Assembly (NCBI GenBank): GCA_963082975.1
Contig: OY720346.1
Span: 44,431,296-44,495,295 of the forward strand
Reading direction: 5' to 3'
Length of the DNA: 64,000 bases
Origin: Labia minor
Taxonomy: Eukaryota; Arthropoda; Insecta; Dermaptera; Spongiphoridae
A program made the translations under genes and the position numbers. Each line of letters starts with the position of its first letter. Positions within the stretch are counted from its first letter, which is position 1. A model generated the notes under the pieces. The model made no database searches. It was not told the origin of the DNA and saw nothing but the letters and a program-made list of their open reading frames with translations. Positions 37,069 through 51,607 of the stretch are shown one piece after another.

Positions 37069-39711
37069 GTAAGCTTTTTTTTATTTCAAACAATATCTGT
37101 TCATATTGTATATATTCTTCAATAGGTATATCACATACATTTCCTTTCTTTTATTCTTTTTATATAAGTATTTTAATTTAAAATAAAAAAATATGCACGG
37201 TTAGAGATCATAAGAGGGTAGGTCAATAAATCCGTAACTTTTTGAATGAAACGCACCTTTTTGGATAAAAATATTTTATTTTTCAACATAGTCTCCTTTG
37301 AGCTCTATACACTTCGTACAAAGTTTCCCTAATTATTTTATCCGTTCCCTGTCAAGAACATCAAAATAATTTGTTTGTGAGATGATTTGATCGTTGATTT
37401 GCCGAGCCATTTCTTCAGGTTTGGAAATAAGAAATAGTCACTCTGATCTAAATCCGGAGAATAGGGCGGATGATGGAGCAATTCGTATTACAATTCATGG
37501 ATTTTCATGGGAATTCATTTTTTCCATTTTCTTCTCAAATCACAAGATAGTCTGCTATTAATGGATGTCAAACAAAAACTTAAAGGCTCAGTTGGTTCAA
37601 ATTTAGACAGGGGTCAGCTGATAGTTATCTGCTTACAGTAGCAGTGTTTCTATTTCATTTGAGACAAGAAATTCAAATAGTCACGAACTTATTGACCTAC
37701 TCACGTCATAATAGACATCGATGATATTAAAAATAGATGAAGGGACTATTTTGATAAATTATTAAACCAAATGGAAGTAATAGAACACAAACACTAACGT
37801 TAAACTCAGAAGAAGTGATTTTTTATGAAGTAGAAATGATATAATGACGAAATTTAAAAATAATAAAGCACCGGAAACAGATGGGATACCTGCAGAATTA
37901 ATTAAAAATAATGAAAAAACTGTATTAAAGTGCATGCCCAAATTAGTTCTTTCAATTTGGCGTAAAGAAAAGATCCCATTAGAATGGAAAGAAGCAATTA
38001 TTATCCCACTTTTTAAAAAATGAAATAAAACGAACTTCAAAAACTACAGGGGAAAATCACTTTTGATAACATTTCATAATATTAATTTATCAAAATTACG
38101 AACATATACAGAGGTAAGGGTGGGAGAATATCAATACGGATTCAGGCCAAATCAATCAATATTAGATCAAATATTCCCGTTAAGAAAGAGAGATATTAGA
38201 AAAAAACACGATTTCAATATTTCGGATCATTAACTATTCGTAGACTAAACTCATGAGGTCGGGGAAACCTTTAACAAATTTTAATTATAATGCGAATTAC
38301 GAAAAAAATAATACGTATGATTTGGATTTATATCGAAGGAAGTGAAGAAATGCAGAATCAATTATCACAAACTCATTATCACTTAATTTTTCTTTTTTAA
38401 TTACTTTACTACTATAATTCTATTCCTTTTATTAATATTTTTTAGTCTTCTTTAATAAATATTTTTTTTTTATATTTTAGTCAATTTTAAAAATATTTTA
38501 TTTTAAATTTTTAAAAATTAAATAATTTTTTTTATTTTCAATATAGGTACTTTTTACTATCTCGTATGAAAAAATTTTCGATGTTGAGATTTTGATGTTT
38601 TTATACGTTTTGAATGTTCCTGAATCATTTTCACTAAGGTTTGAGCTAGAATCATGAAATTTGGTAAATGGGCATTATTCAAAATTCATAGTTTTCTATC
38701 AACTTTTGAGAAATGTAGCTCAACCGAAAGAGGGTCATTACCTACAACGTTTTGATTTTTTTTCCGCTAAAGTTTATTATTACAATAAAGATATATGTTT
38801 GATAATTTTTCACATGATTAAAAATTGTATAAAACTGCTATATGTGACGTGGTGCCACCAACAAAGAGCCAAACACGAGCTGGTTTAATGATACTATTTA
38901 TTAATTTTAATTTATAATTTAATTAATTAAATTTAATTTTAATATAATATATGTTATTTAATCCAATTCAAATTGCGAGATATTCAAGTGGAGACACTCC
39001 AGATTTTTATTTGAATTTAAATGTTGAATGATTGTTATCATTATGATTATATGTTATAATATTCAAGTGTAAAATCTCATATAGAAGAAGGTAGGGATAT
39101 ATAAATAAATAAAATAAATATTATAGGCTATTATAACAGTGATACTAACTGTTATAGTGGTCGAAAATATGTCACATATTTGAATTTAAATTAATATGAA
39201 AATATTTTCTTTTATTGTTTTAAAATAATAATAAACTAGTATATCTTTCAATTGGATAATAAATAATTGATGGAGTTTGTTGTTTAAGATTTATTTTATG
39301 TTTATAGTTGGATACTAAGAGGATGATGATATTTTAGATATATGGAATGCGAGCCAACAGACAGACTCCAGGATGCAAAAGATGGTGAGAGAGTCCTTTA
39401 AATAGAGACTGAAACCTCTCAAGTATTTTAATAAAGATGAAACGTTGAGGGAAAAAGAGGAGGAGCATATGATGCGACAATTCTCACATAAAACAATGAA
39501 ATAAAACAATTAATCAATTCATTGTCATTCTAAAATTAATTATTATTGAATTGAAATGGGTCAAGAGAAAGAGGATTATATTTTTTTCCTTGCTAAAAGA
39601 TATTATTATTATAATTAATATTATTTGTATAAGATGTATCGGCATTTTGGTATACATAATTATTTAGAAATATTGGTTACTAAAAACATTATATACAGTA
39701 TATACTGTATA

Positions 39712-39749
<38 letters not shown>

Positions 39750-42700
39750 TCTAAACTAATAGTATATTAATAAGATAAATTATTAATTTAATAACAAATA
39801 AATTAATATTATTCTAAATCTTTAGGAATAGTTGTAAATCAGCAAAAACGAAATTGTATAATTAATAATTAAATAAATACTAGATAATAAATAAATAAAT
39901 ATGATTATAAATAGTAATCAATTTTATATTTATCTCATTTTTATGATTTTTCTATATTAAGATGATATATACAAAGATAATACAAATGAATTAAATTAAT
40001 TAATGAAAAGCAGGTATTAGGGACAGAGATTTATTATATATATTTATTTATTTATCAATATTTTTGATCGTTGATATATATATATATATTGAATAAAAAT
40101 ATAAAAATTAAATTTTTGATATTCATATTAATAAATAAAGACACCATTGGGTGAGAGGCTAGCCTCTCTGTCTCACATTCACATGGTCTCGGGTTCAAGT
40201 CCCGGGCCTGGCAAGGGACTATCTCTAGCTGGGGTCTATGGGACGGAGTCAACCCAGCCTCCGGGATCAACATTGGGGAATAGCTACTTGATAAAAAGTA
40301 GTGCCTCCGATCAAGAAAATCAAGGTAAAGGTTGAGAGGACTCGTTCTACTGATCATAGGACACCTCATTGATATAACTGACTTGATAGGCGTTATCCTT
40401 GCGTAGGACGTACAAAAGTCAGAGGTTTTTTTTTATATTATTAAATAACTTTTTTACTTGATTATATCTAATTAAGTTAATTAAACTAAATTATCTATAA
40501 AAATATTTATGAAGTACTTTTAATAAAGTATTAATTCATATGGATTTGAAGTTGAATGTGTAATCCACTGATCTGTTTGTGTGTGTGTGTGTAGTGTGTG
40601 GTGAGGTTTAAGTAACTCCGAGGGTTGCTTCTTCCATTCTCTTCCATTCCATTCGCAGTCTAATCTTGTCCTGTGATGGTGTGACAGCTCCCGTTTTCAA
40701 GTTTCAAACCTCTTAAACGATTTAAATCCTTAGATTTATAGATTATTTATATTTTTAATTTTGTACAATAAAAAAAATTGTTTTAATTCCCCCCTTCTTA
40801 TCAACATATTATGAAGTGATAATCTTTTATTTAAATATACCTGAATTTAATTAAAATAAATTATTTTTGGTAAGCTGTTACCTTGTTAATTTTTTGTTTT
40901 TTTATTTTTTTTTAAACTAAAAATTAAAATGAAAAATTTGAGAAAACATACATAAAACTTAAAAAAAAAATTAATTCTACTATTCTGTTTGTTGTTTATT
41001 TTATTAACAATATTTTTCTTAATTAATTTAATTTAATTTCTAATTTATAGAATTAAAGTTATATAACTATTTATATATTATATTTGTAGATTTAAGGAAG
41101 ATAGCATGAAATAATTTGATAAATTCGAATCTAAATTTTTTTGAAATTAACATTAAATAAAATATAAAATTAAAAATATGTGATTTGAATACATAAAAAA
41201 ATAATAATTATAAATTGTGAAACAAATCACTAAAAATTATATAAGAGAGTAACAAATTTTTCGCCACTCTTTCCTCGCCGATTCAAGTCACATTCCCTAA
41301 GTCTAACTATATTTTATCTAAACTCGTTATGCAATATCTGCCATTTCCTTGAGATCTTTATCTTATTCATTTGTTCTTTTTAATTTTCCAAAGAATTTTA
41401 TTTTCAATCTTAAATCTATTCTCGTTTCACAAAATCATAGACCACTCTTCGCATTTATGTTGGTTATACAACCGGAAAAATGATAATCTTTTAATTTATG
41501 TTTCTTTTATTAGTAACTCATGACATTAAAGGACTAGTGAAGAGTAAAGTCGAAGGTGTTTTGATATAAAACTCGTTTTTTAATCATTTTGATATAACAT
41601 GAATACTAAACATAATTATAGATATATAAAATCGAAAAAATTATTGAGCCAAATAAAAAATATTTTGTTTATTTATTTATTTCTTTTTCTAAACAACTAC
41701 TAATTAAATATCGCCTTAGGTCCTTAGGTTCAATTATCTATACAAAAGATATATAGGATTTAAATTTATTGATATTCAAATTTAGTTTCGAAATATGATA
41801 TTTGTATCTAATAAATAATATGTATATATTTAATTTAATATAATCTAATTATGAAAATAAAAATTAAAAAAAATTAAATAATTTTATTTTATACTTTTAC
41901 TTACATATCTATTGTTTGTATAAATTTTAAGGAGGTGTATTTAAACAACACGTGTTAGATATATAAATATAACACACACATACACACACACTTGCCAGCT
42001 CATCTTCCTCGCTGTTTATATTTAGTAAAAAGGGTTTTGACTTGTTAAAACGAATGAATAAGAAAACAAAATGATTCAAAAATATGCAATTTGAAAAACC
42101 TGCATATAAATTTATTCTAATAATATTATACTTAAATAAAATATATTATTTAATTTAATTTTTTATAATATTTATATATATTTATTGATATACTTATAAA
42201 TAATTATAAAATTAAGATTATTATTAGTAATAATAATAAATTTTATCTTTTACTTCCAATTAATCCACAAATAATTATATTAATCCTTTGATATTTGAAG
42301 AATGATGGAGATTGAATACATCGATGAGTCTTTTATTAATCCACTAATAAATATTATGAATAGTCAAACAAGAACACGTCCTACAAAAATTTATTCAATG
42401 ACGAATAATCCATGGATGGGAATTCAGTATGAGAGAGTAGGGTTTCGCAACCTTTGATATATTATATTTTCTTAACATATACATATATTATAATTTAAAT
42501 TTTATGAAATAAATCTTTTAGATAAAAAGAATAATATAAATTATTATTTAATATAATGATTAATTTAAATAAAAAATGTCATTCTCTGATTTTATTTTTA
42601 AATATATGTATGTAAAAACTTCATTTAGAATACTATAGTTATTTTGTAATTTGATCTTTTAAAAACTAAAAGATTATTTTAATTTGCTTAAATATGGAAA

Positions 42701-45700
42701 AAATATATATATTTAATTTTACAAATTCATTTAAATATTTAATCTAATTCCATTTAGACTTAGTCCAAACATTAGAGAATTATTATTTGGTATATATTTT
42801 TTTTGTTTTTCAAATTTAGTCAGTAAAATCTCATCTTTTTAGATTTGACTACGATAAAATGACAAATAATGAATTAGTTTTAAGGTAACGAATTAAAGAA
42901 AGATAATTTTAATTAAATAAATTAATAATATAATTGTATTCGTTTTTAAGTATTAAAGTTTCTCCAAGTAAAAGGTTCTTTTTTTTACTATCTCGCCAGA
43001 AATAGTATTGCGATCACGAACATTTTCGATTTTGATATTTTTATACGTTTTGAAGGTTCCTGAGTCATTTTCACTAAGGTTGAGAAAAATGCCTAAGTGT
43101 GTGTGTGTGTATGTATGTATGTATGTAGACAAGATTACGCAAAAACGGTTTGAGCTAGATACATGAAATTTGGTACAAGGGTATTATTCAAAATACCTAG
43201 TTTTCTAACAACTTTTGAGAAATGTAGCTCATCCGGAAAAGGGTCATTATCTACCACTTTTTCATTTTTTTCTCTAAACTGTAAAAATAAAGATATATGT
43301 TTGGTAGTTTTACACATGATTAAAAATGGCATAAAACTGCTATATATAGAATTTCAGTGTGATTGAATCGCTAAATGTACCGGAATTAATTTATTAACAT
43401 TGCAAATCACACACCAGTACGTGACATGGTGCCACCAACAAAGGGCCAAACACACTCTGGGTTGATAAATATTATTTATTAATTTTAATTTATAATTTAA
43501 TTAATTAAATTTAATTTAAATATAATAAATGTTAATTAATCAAATTCAAATTTACGAGATATCCAGATTTTTTATTGAAGAAAATGGAGGGAAACAAAGA
43601 AAAGAAAGATTTTTTTATGATGACTTATAGTAGTAGAAGTAGTGGGCAGAAGAAGAATGAAATCAGTGAGAAATGGCGGACAACTAGGAACTAAAAGATT
43701 GAGAAGGTCAGGGAGAATCTTGTTTGTAGGGATGCCGGTTAGTAAACCAAAGACGTGGCGAGCAGACAATATAAAGAGCGATGTGAGAGAATTGGGAGAT
43801 AATAAAAGTTGGATGGAGGTGGCTTAGGATGGGAGCAGTGGTTGTTGAAGCCATTTCAAGTTTCGTATTGCCAGAGAGTTAGATAGATAAATTAAAAGAG
43901 GAACTATTAAAAATATGATTAAAGAGATAGAAAGTAAACTGGTTGGTTGAGAAAGTGTTAAAGTAAAAATAAGATTTAAAATTTAGAAAAAATGTCAGTA
44001 AAAAAAAGAATGAGAAAATTCTAAGTAATAAATAGATATTTGATACATATATTATAAAATCATAAACAAATTAGCTGGAGTGTCTCCACTCGACTATCTC
44101 GAAAATTTGAATTGGATTAAATAACATATAAATTTAGTAAACTTTATGATCATTTCGACAGTTACTTCATCCTCAGAAGAAGGTATTAGAATAATATATC
44201 TTCAGAAGCTTGTATTGGAGTAATACAAGCTCAGAGGTAACTAACTGTCCCAATGATGATAAAGTTTAATAAAATGTATATTGAAAATTAAAATCAAGTT
44301 TTTTTTTTAATAACTTACCTTTAAACTAATGATTTTATTATTATTTTCAACTTTTTCAGTTTCTTTAATAAATTGAAAATTTCAGGTTAATTTTTCAAAT
44401 ACTTAATGTTAATTTAATTTACTAGACCATGAGAAAGACAGTTGGAGAAATGTGGTTCGCCTACAATTTCTGGAACAAAATTTAACAAATGAATATAAAA
44501 AACTTAGGTTAATTTTCTGTTGGGTACTACTATTTTATATTAAAATCATCCATAAATATTCTATTTTATTTTATAATGTCATCACTGGCGTAGCGATGGA
44601 CTGGTAAAGGGATCCATTATGAATCTTTACGAAAATTAATTCATGAAATTGATAAAAGTATGCAGGGTAGTTTTAAAGAATTAATTTAATTCTGAAAGCA
44701 CCGTTAATATTACAATACAAAAATACAAAAATACTAATAAGTTCTTTCATTTTTGTTTTATTTTGTATTAAGTTTTTTTCTAAAGATTTCCATCTAATAC
44801 CGAATGAAAATTTAACAAGTTTATCAAATAATTGATTAATTAATTGATAAATGTCTAATAATGATATCTTTGATTTTTTTTATAGAAACGTCTAATCGTA
44901 GTAGTTCAGCAACGCAACAGAGTCAATTACTTCAACAACTTTTTAAAAACCATGAATTATCTAAACATTATCCTCCATCTTCACATCAAAACGCGGTAGG
45001 AGAATTATTTTAAATATATTATTAGATTTTATTCAGAGGGAAAGGGGAGGGTGCTTTAAGAAAAAGGAGGAATTGGAAGGTGAATGTTTCGCTTTATTTA
45101 TTTGTATTAAAAGTTTAAAACAATAACATTTTAAATTAAATGTTCACAATTATTTATATAATTAAATAATAAAATATTTATTTTTAAAAATCAAAATCTA
45201 CAGTGAATAATTAATAATCATTTTAAATAAAATAAGTTGACCTGTGGCCAGGTCCGAACCGACCGACTGTTTGAAATAAATTAATTTCCAGCTAAAGAAA
45301 CAATTTCAAATAATTTTAATATATCTATTAATGTAATAAAAAACAGATAGGCATACATAAATAATAAATATAAACATTTTTAATTTTATTTTATTTATAA
45401 TATATATGCAAGACCAGGCTGTGACGTCATGAATGGCTGGATGACGTCATATAATTTTAAATCAAGAAAAAACTAATAAATATGATAAAACCAATACAAA
45501 GTGCATGATTCGTGGTGATATATAAAAGAATCTCCTCATGTGAAATTTTGTGTGAAAATAACCCTTCCCTTATTATCGTCGATCTCTAATACTACCACTT
45601 CCGGTTTCCGGATTTGCACCAAAAGTTGATCAATTCATCCCACTGATGCATTAAGTAAATATACCAAATTTCATCAAAATCCGTTCAGCCGTTCAGGCTG

Positions 45701-48700
45701 TACTCATCTATACGGACAGACGGACGGACAGACATCATGCTAAAAATACTTTTTTCTGTTAAGAAAATGCATGATTCGTGGAGATATGTAAAAATCTCCA
45801 CATGTGAAATTTGGTGTGAAAACAATACCACCCTTACTATCGTCGGTCGGTAAAAAGTAGTCATTATGAGAAATATTTATATTCAGTGAGAAAAAAATAT
45901 TATAAAACAAATAAAAAAAGATAATTTCTAAAAAAAAATTTCTTGGCGTTTGATTGAATTTTAAATAAAAGTAAAAATTAACGCTCCCATTCATTTCTAG
46001 TCCTGCACTATCCTATATTCATTCATTTGTGAATAAATATAAAATTTGAAATTAGGTTTATATAATTTATAAATATTATTATAAATAAAAAATAACTTAT
46101 ATTTATTTAAAATTTTTAATTTTATTAAAAATACCTTTTAACAAATTCATGATCAATTTACATTTAATATTATTATTACATTTATAAGATCATAATGATT
46201 ATATTTTCATTAAAAAACTTTTGTTTAATTATCTATTTTCTTATTATAACCTTTTTTATTCAATTTTTTTTATTTTTCAATACTGAGCATCATTTTTGTA
46301 TCTTATCTTATTATGCTAGCTAAAATTGTATATATGTATTTATCTATATATATTGGTTCTCAAAAACCGCTCTAACGATTTTTTTCAAATTCACACTAGA
46401 TATAGTATTTATAAAGAAAAATTAAGTTTTATTGATGATATCTCTTGAAACATACAGCTTCATTATTAATTTCTTAATTGAAAATTATATATGGAAAACG
46501 TCAAAATTTTTAATACTGCCTGCTAAGACAGTAAAAAAATGACAATTTTTTATCTAAATACATATAGTCCAGCGGTTGGACTGATGTTTTAACGAGTGGA
46601 TTTCGTCGGTTCGAAACTCGCCGGGTGAATCGTTATTTAAAAATGAAAATAATGATTTTGTTATTTTTTTTTCTTTTTATCTATTGTTTACTTTTTAATA
46701 AATTACTATTCTATATTTATTTATTCATTGTTCTTTTATTAATAAAGTTTTAGATAGTTTTATAAGTTTTAATATTTTTTCAATAAAATATTATTCAATA
46801 TATTTATTAATATTATTTTATTTATTATTATTGAGTACCCGAAGTTCCATTCATTTTAATCAGATTGATGCAATGATGCAACAGTTAATAATTGTAATAT
46901 TGTAATAAATTTCTATCTTGAAAATTGTTACATATTATTCAGGATATTTTAAAAACTATTTCTTTCTTTAATTAATATTCATTTTTTCTATAAGTCAGAT
47001 ATATTTCCAAATATTAAATAATTTTTGAAGTGAAAACTTCTTTAGCGGCGTTGAGCACTTTTGCGGGATGGGGAAAAAGTATAGAACTCGCGTGATCGTG
47101 ACCAACACCATGAAACCATCTGCTTTCAAATTTCTTATAACAGAGCGCGAAATTTGAATTGTCATTAGAACTGTTATATAATTCTTATCTCTAACATATA
47201 AATATATATTTATTATGTAAAGTTCATTTCATATATACATATATAATCAAAATTATACGAAATGAACTTCACATAATAAATATATATTTTATGTTAGAGA
47301 TAAGAATTATAAAACAGTTCGTATTGCAATATTTTAAACAAAGTTGTGTATTTATATATATATATAAATATAAGTTACAAATTTGTTTAAAATATATGTT
47401 TAAAATAATATATAAGTTATATATATATACATGCATATGAAATTCATCTTTCTCGTGAAATAGCGCGAATTTCGTCTGTTTTAAAATTTCTTACGCAGAA
47501 GTTTTCACTTCTGTCGGCCAGTCCCACGACTGCCAATTTTGCTTTTTTAATTCCGAAAAGCTGCAAAGCACGTTTTTTTGTCTTTAGTTTGTTTTATAAC
47601 CACTTGGGGCGCTAAACAGTTTTTCAAAAAAACACTATAGAAAAAAAATATATGTACCTATATATTATATATTTATGTATTATTGAGGAGCACAAGTTCA
47701 TTAATTTTAATCAGATTGATGCAAATGTGTAACATTTAATAATTGTAATAAATAATTAAAGAATTGTGTATCAATATTTTTTAAAGGGTAGAGCGAGAGC
47801 TCGGTGTCCCAGGTATTAATATTACCAGCCAAATCCAATAATAATGAATCATTTTTTTTAACTTAAGTACCGAGCCGAGGCTCGGGGTCCCGGTACTTTT
47901 TTTTTAAATTAACAAAGCGGAAAAATCGTTCATTTCACATTATTGACTGTTGTTTTTATTATTTATTCATTCAAATCACCTATTTTATTATTTTTATTAT
48001 TAGTTTTTCTTTTTATATTTTCCAAAAAATTTTTACATCTGCCCTCAATTAGGCCAATAATAAAATATCCCATAATATACAGAAATAGGATTGTGGCTCA
48101 GAATAGGGATACTTGGAGAAGTGTGGTTGCTGTGGCCAAGAACTTTCGAGTTCCGTAGAGCCACTGAGAGAAAATACAGAAATAAATACAAAATAACAAT
48201 AAATTATATACACGTGAGACTGGTTCATGAAAAGGATTACTTGAAGAGAGAAAAAAAATAATTTAAAGTTGTGTGTGTGTGTGAAATTAGGATGGGCAGG
48301 AAGGAGATGAGGAGTAAAAAAGAGAAGAAATAAGGAAATGGATTAGGATATAATTATAATTAATTTTTATTATTAGTAATTTAAATATTATATTTTATTT
48401 ATAATAATAAACAAATAATAAAATAATAATAAACAATAATTTATTTTAAATAACATTTATAATAATAATATATATATATAATAATTATATAATATTTTTG
48501 ATTAATTATTTTCAATTATCTTTTTATGTATATATACTCTTTTATATATAATTTATATTTATTTTGCTAAAATTAGTGAAAATAATAATATCTAATTCTT
48601 TTTTTAACTTTTTAATTATATTATTATTAACGAAAACAATATTAAAAAATCTATAGCTAATATTTTAGATTTTCTGTTTTACCCATTACATTTATATAAG

Positions 48701-51560
48701 TATAGATTTATAAATAAAATATCGTTTTATCGGTTATCATATATTTGCTAAATCGACTAACGATCCTGTATTAATTCAAATGATAAATTTCTTTAAAAAA
48801 ATTTGAGCACCAAAGAGAAAATTTAATATTAAAAATATATAGAATATTTAAAATTAATATATGTTTAATTTGAATTTTATAATTTATTTTAAAAATTTCA
48901 TTCTTGATGGGTTTTAGCTTTCTGCTATTGGGAATGACCTGTTTCCACCTGTAGCGGCTACTCGGCGGAAACATCAACAGTATCTTCCACCATTGAAACC
49001 GTTCCGACAGCAACAACTTTTAGAACAACATCAACAATTTTTAGAACGTCTTAAAAAAATAGAAGAAACAAATAGTGCAGAAGAAAATTATCAATGGTTC
49101 GATTGTCAATCGTCATTTAATGATGAATCAAAAAATATTGGGAAAAAAACAATAACAAATGAAGCAACACCAATAAAGTAAGGGAATAAATTTCAAATAT
49201 TGAAGTATAATTTTTTTTAAATGTAATTTTAGTTAATTTTAAAGTTTGTACACAAGAATTCTGTTCTCACATACAAATCAAAATATCAAAGAGCATTAAA
49301 AGAAAAGAATTAAATTCCACTTTATAGAATTAAACTTTTTGAGCCATTCTAATATTTGTCTGGGACAGATATTCCCAACGGGATCTGATAAATTCCTTGG
49401 TGGTCGATACAGCTTTGAATAAGGTGGACAGAATCTGTAGGGGCTATTAGGTGACAATGGCAAAATTTTTTCTTTCAATTACTTTATAAATAAGCGGGAG
49501 TGTCCTCCCCTAGACTTTCCCGCATATAAAAGGTATAAAGAGTTGTGAATGAATATTTAGAATGTGTAAACTTGGTATTGATAAAGAGCCAGTTCGTATT
49601 AGTTTATTGGTGTCAAATTTGATATTTGGTAACATTTATATATATATATATAGAATAAAGTGCTACTTCCGGTTAACTGATATTTTAAATGTAAAAAAAA
49701 CAGATATGGATATAATATAAATATTTTTAATTTTATTTTATTTATAATATATAAGGGCTGGCTGTGACGTCATGAAGTGCTGGGTGACGTCATATAATTT
49801 TAAATTAAGAAAAAACTAATGAAGATGATTTTTCTCGAGGATAAAACCAATACAAAGTGCATAACACGTGGAGATATGTCCTCACGTGAAATTTGATATG
49901 AAAATAACCCTTCACTTCCTCTCTTCGATCGGCAATACTAGCACTTCCGGTTTCCGGATTTGCACCAAAAGTTGATCAATTCATCCTACTGATGTATTAA
50001 GTAAATATACCAAATTTCATCAAAATCCGTTGAGCCGTTCAGGCTGTACACATCTATACGGACGGACGGACAGACATCATGGTAAAAATACTTTTTTCTG
50101 TTAAGAAAATGCATGATTCGTGGAGATATGTACCTAAAAATATCCATAGGTGAAATTTGGTGTGAAAACAATACCTCCCTTACTATCGTCGGTTGGTAAA
50201 AAAGAAACGCTACTTGTATAGGTAAAATATGTCACTTCCGGTAGTCAGATCATGATGAAATTTGGTATCTCAATTTTTTTCATATTTTTAAATCTATATA
50301 CAAAATATGAAGCAAATATCTCGAAGCAAACTGGTACTTTACTTGAAAGGTAAACGCAACCAGTGTAGGTAAAGTACCACTTCCGGTTAACCGATTTTGA
50401 CCAAATTTTGATAGAAATCTACAAACTGTGAATAATATCGGTGTACCAAATTTCGAAGTCCTAGCTTGATTAGTTTTTGAGTAAATTTGCTTACAGACAT
50501 TACATACATACATACATACATACATACACACACACAGACATAATTCGAAAAATGGTATTTTCCGACTCAGGGAGGTCTAAAACGTCAAGATGTATCGAAA
50601 TCTCGAAGTCGAAATTTTTGACGATTCCAATACTTCCCTTATACGAAGTATGCGGGAAAGTAAAAAGTAAAGGATTTCTTTACAAAATAAAAACTAAATA
50701 CAAACAATTGCCAACGGATCCTCCTAGTTCCCATAGTAGTAGTAGTTTATTTATTAAACTTTTATATATTTATAGGTATATTCGTCATTTTTTAAGGTAT
50801 TTTTTAAGGGATTTCCCATTGGAACATTTTAAATTTTCAATCTAAATAAAATTCCATTTTACATAAAATTTTTTTTGATTGAATTATTATTTTTTTTTTT
50901 GTCAATTAATATTTTCCAATAATTTTTATATGTTAAAATATTTGATAAAATTTATTAGCTATATTATCGTATGCAAAAGTTGTGAATTTTATTATTAATC
51001 AAAATTGTAACCTGATATCAAAAACATCAGTCTAAACTTTCATATTAATTTTTTGAGTTAAGAATGCATTTTAATCATTTAAGAGATTATTATTTATAGA
51101 TATAGTATAGTTTAGTAGATTGTTTCGGTTTCCTTGAAAATTCTTATTATTATGAGAAATTATTTCCGGGCAATTTTCACGTTTAATTGTGCGATTTAGA
51201 TCTCAAAGTTACAGCGCTCATTTTCGCGTCATTTTTAAGATAATTTATTTAAGAGGGAATATTTATGTGATTCTGAGTCTTGGTCTCTGTGGCCCGAGGT
51301 CGACTCTGTCTGTCGTCAGGAGAAGACTTTTGTCAGTGTTAGTGGTAGTGTGAATGTTAATGTCAAGGATTCTTCGGAATTTCGGAACATAATAAGTCCA
51401 AAATCTCAACATCGACTCTTGGTCATTCAGAATAAGACCCAGAATCCTAAAAAAATTCCATCAAAAATAAACTCTCTTGAAAATGGCACCAAAATGGGCG
51501 TCGAATCGTTATGACCTAAATCTCACAATTATACCTGAAAATAACCCGTAAATAATGATA

Positions 51561-51607
<47 letters not shown>

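Noticed and set aside
36677..37093. 138-codon ORF on - over the CAP-Gly exon
   Set aside because: Antisense shadow; the + frame has a recognisable domain and proper splice sites.
40140..40230. Functional tRNA gene
   Set aside because: B-box-like sequence is present but no cloverleaf closes, and a SINE body follows.
50477..50845. 122-codon ORF on +
   Set aside because: Runs through a (CATA)n microsatellite and the family-C end; not conserved in frame.
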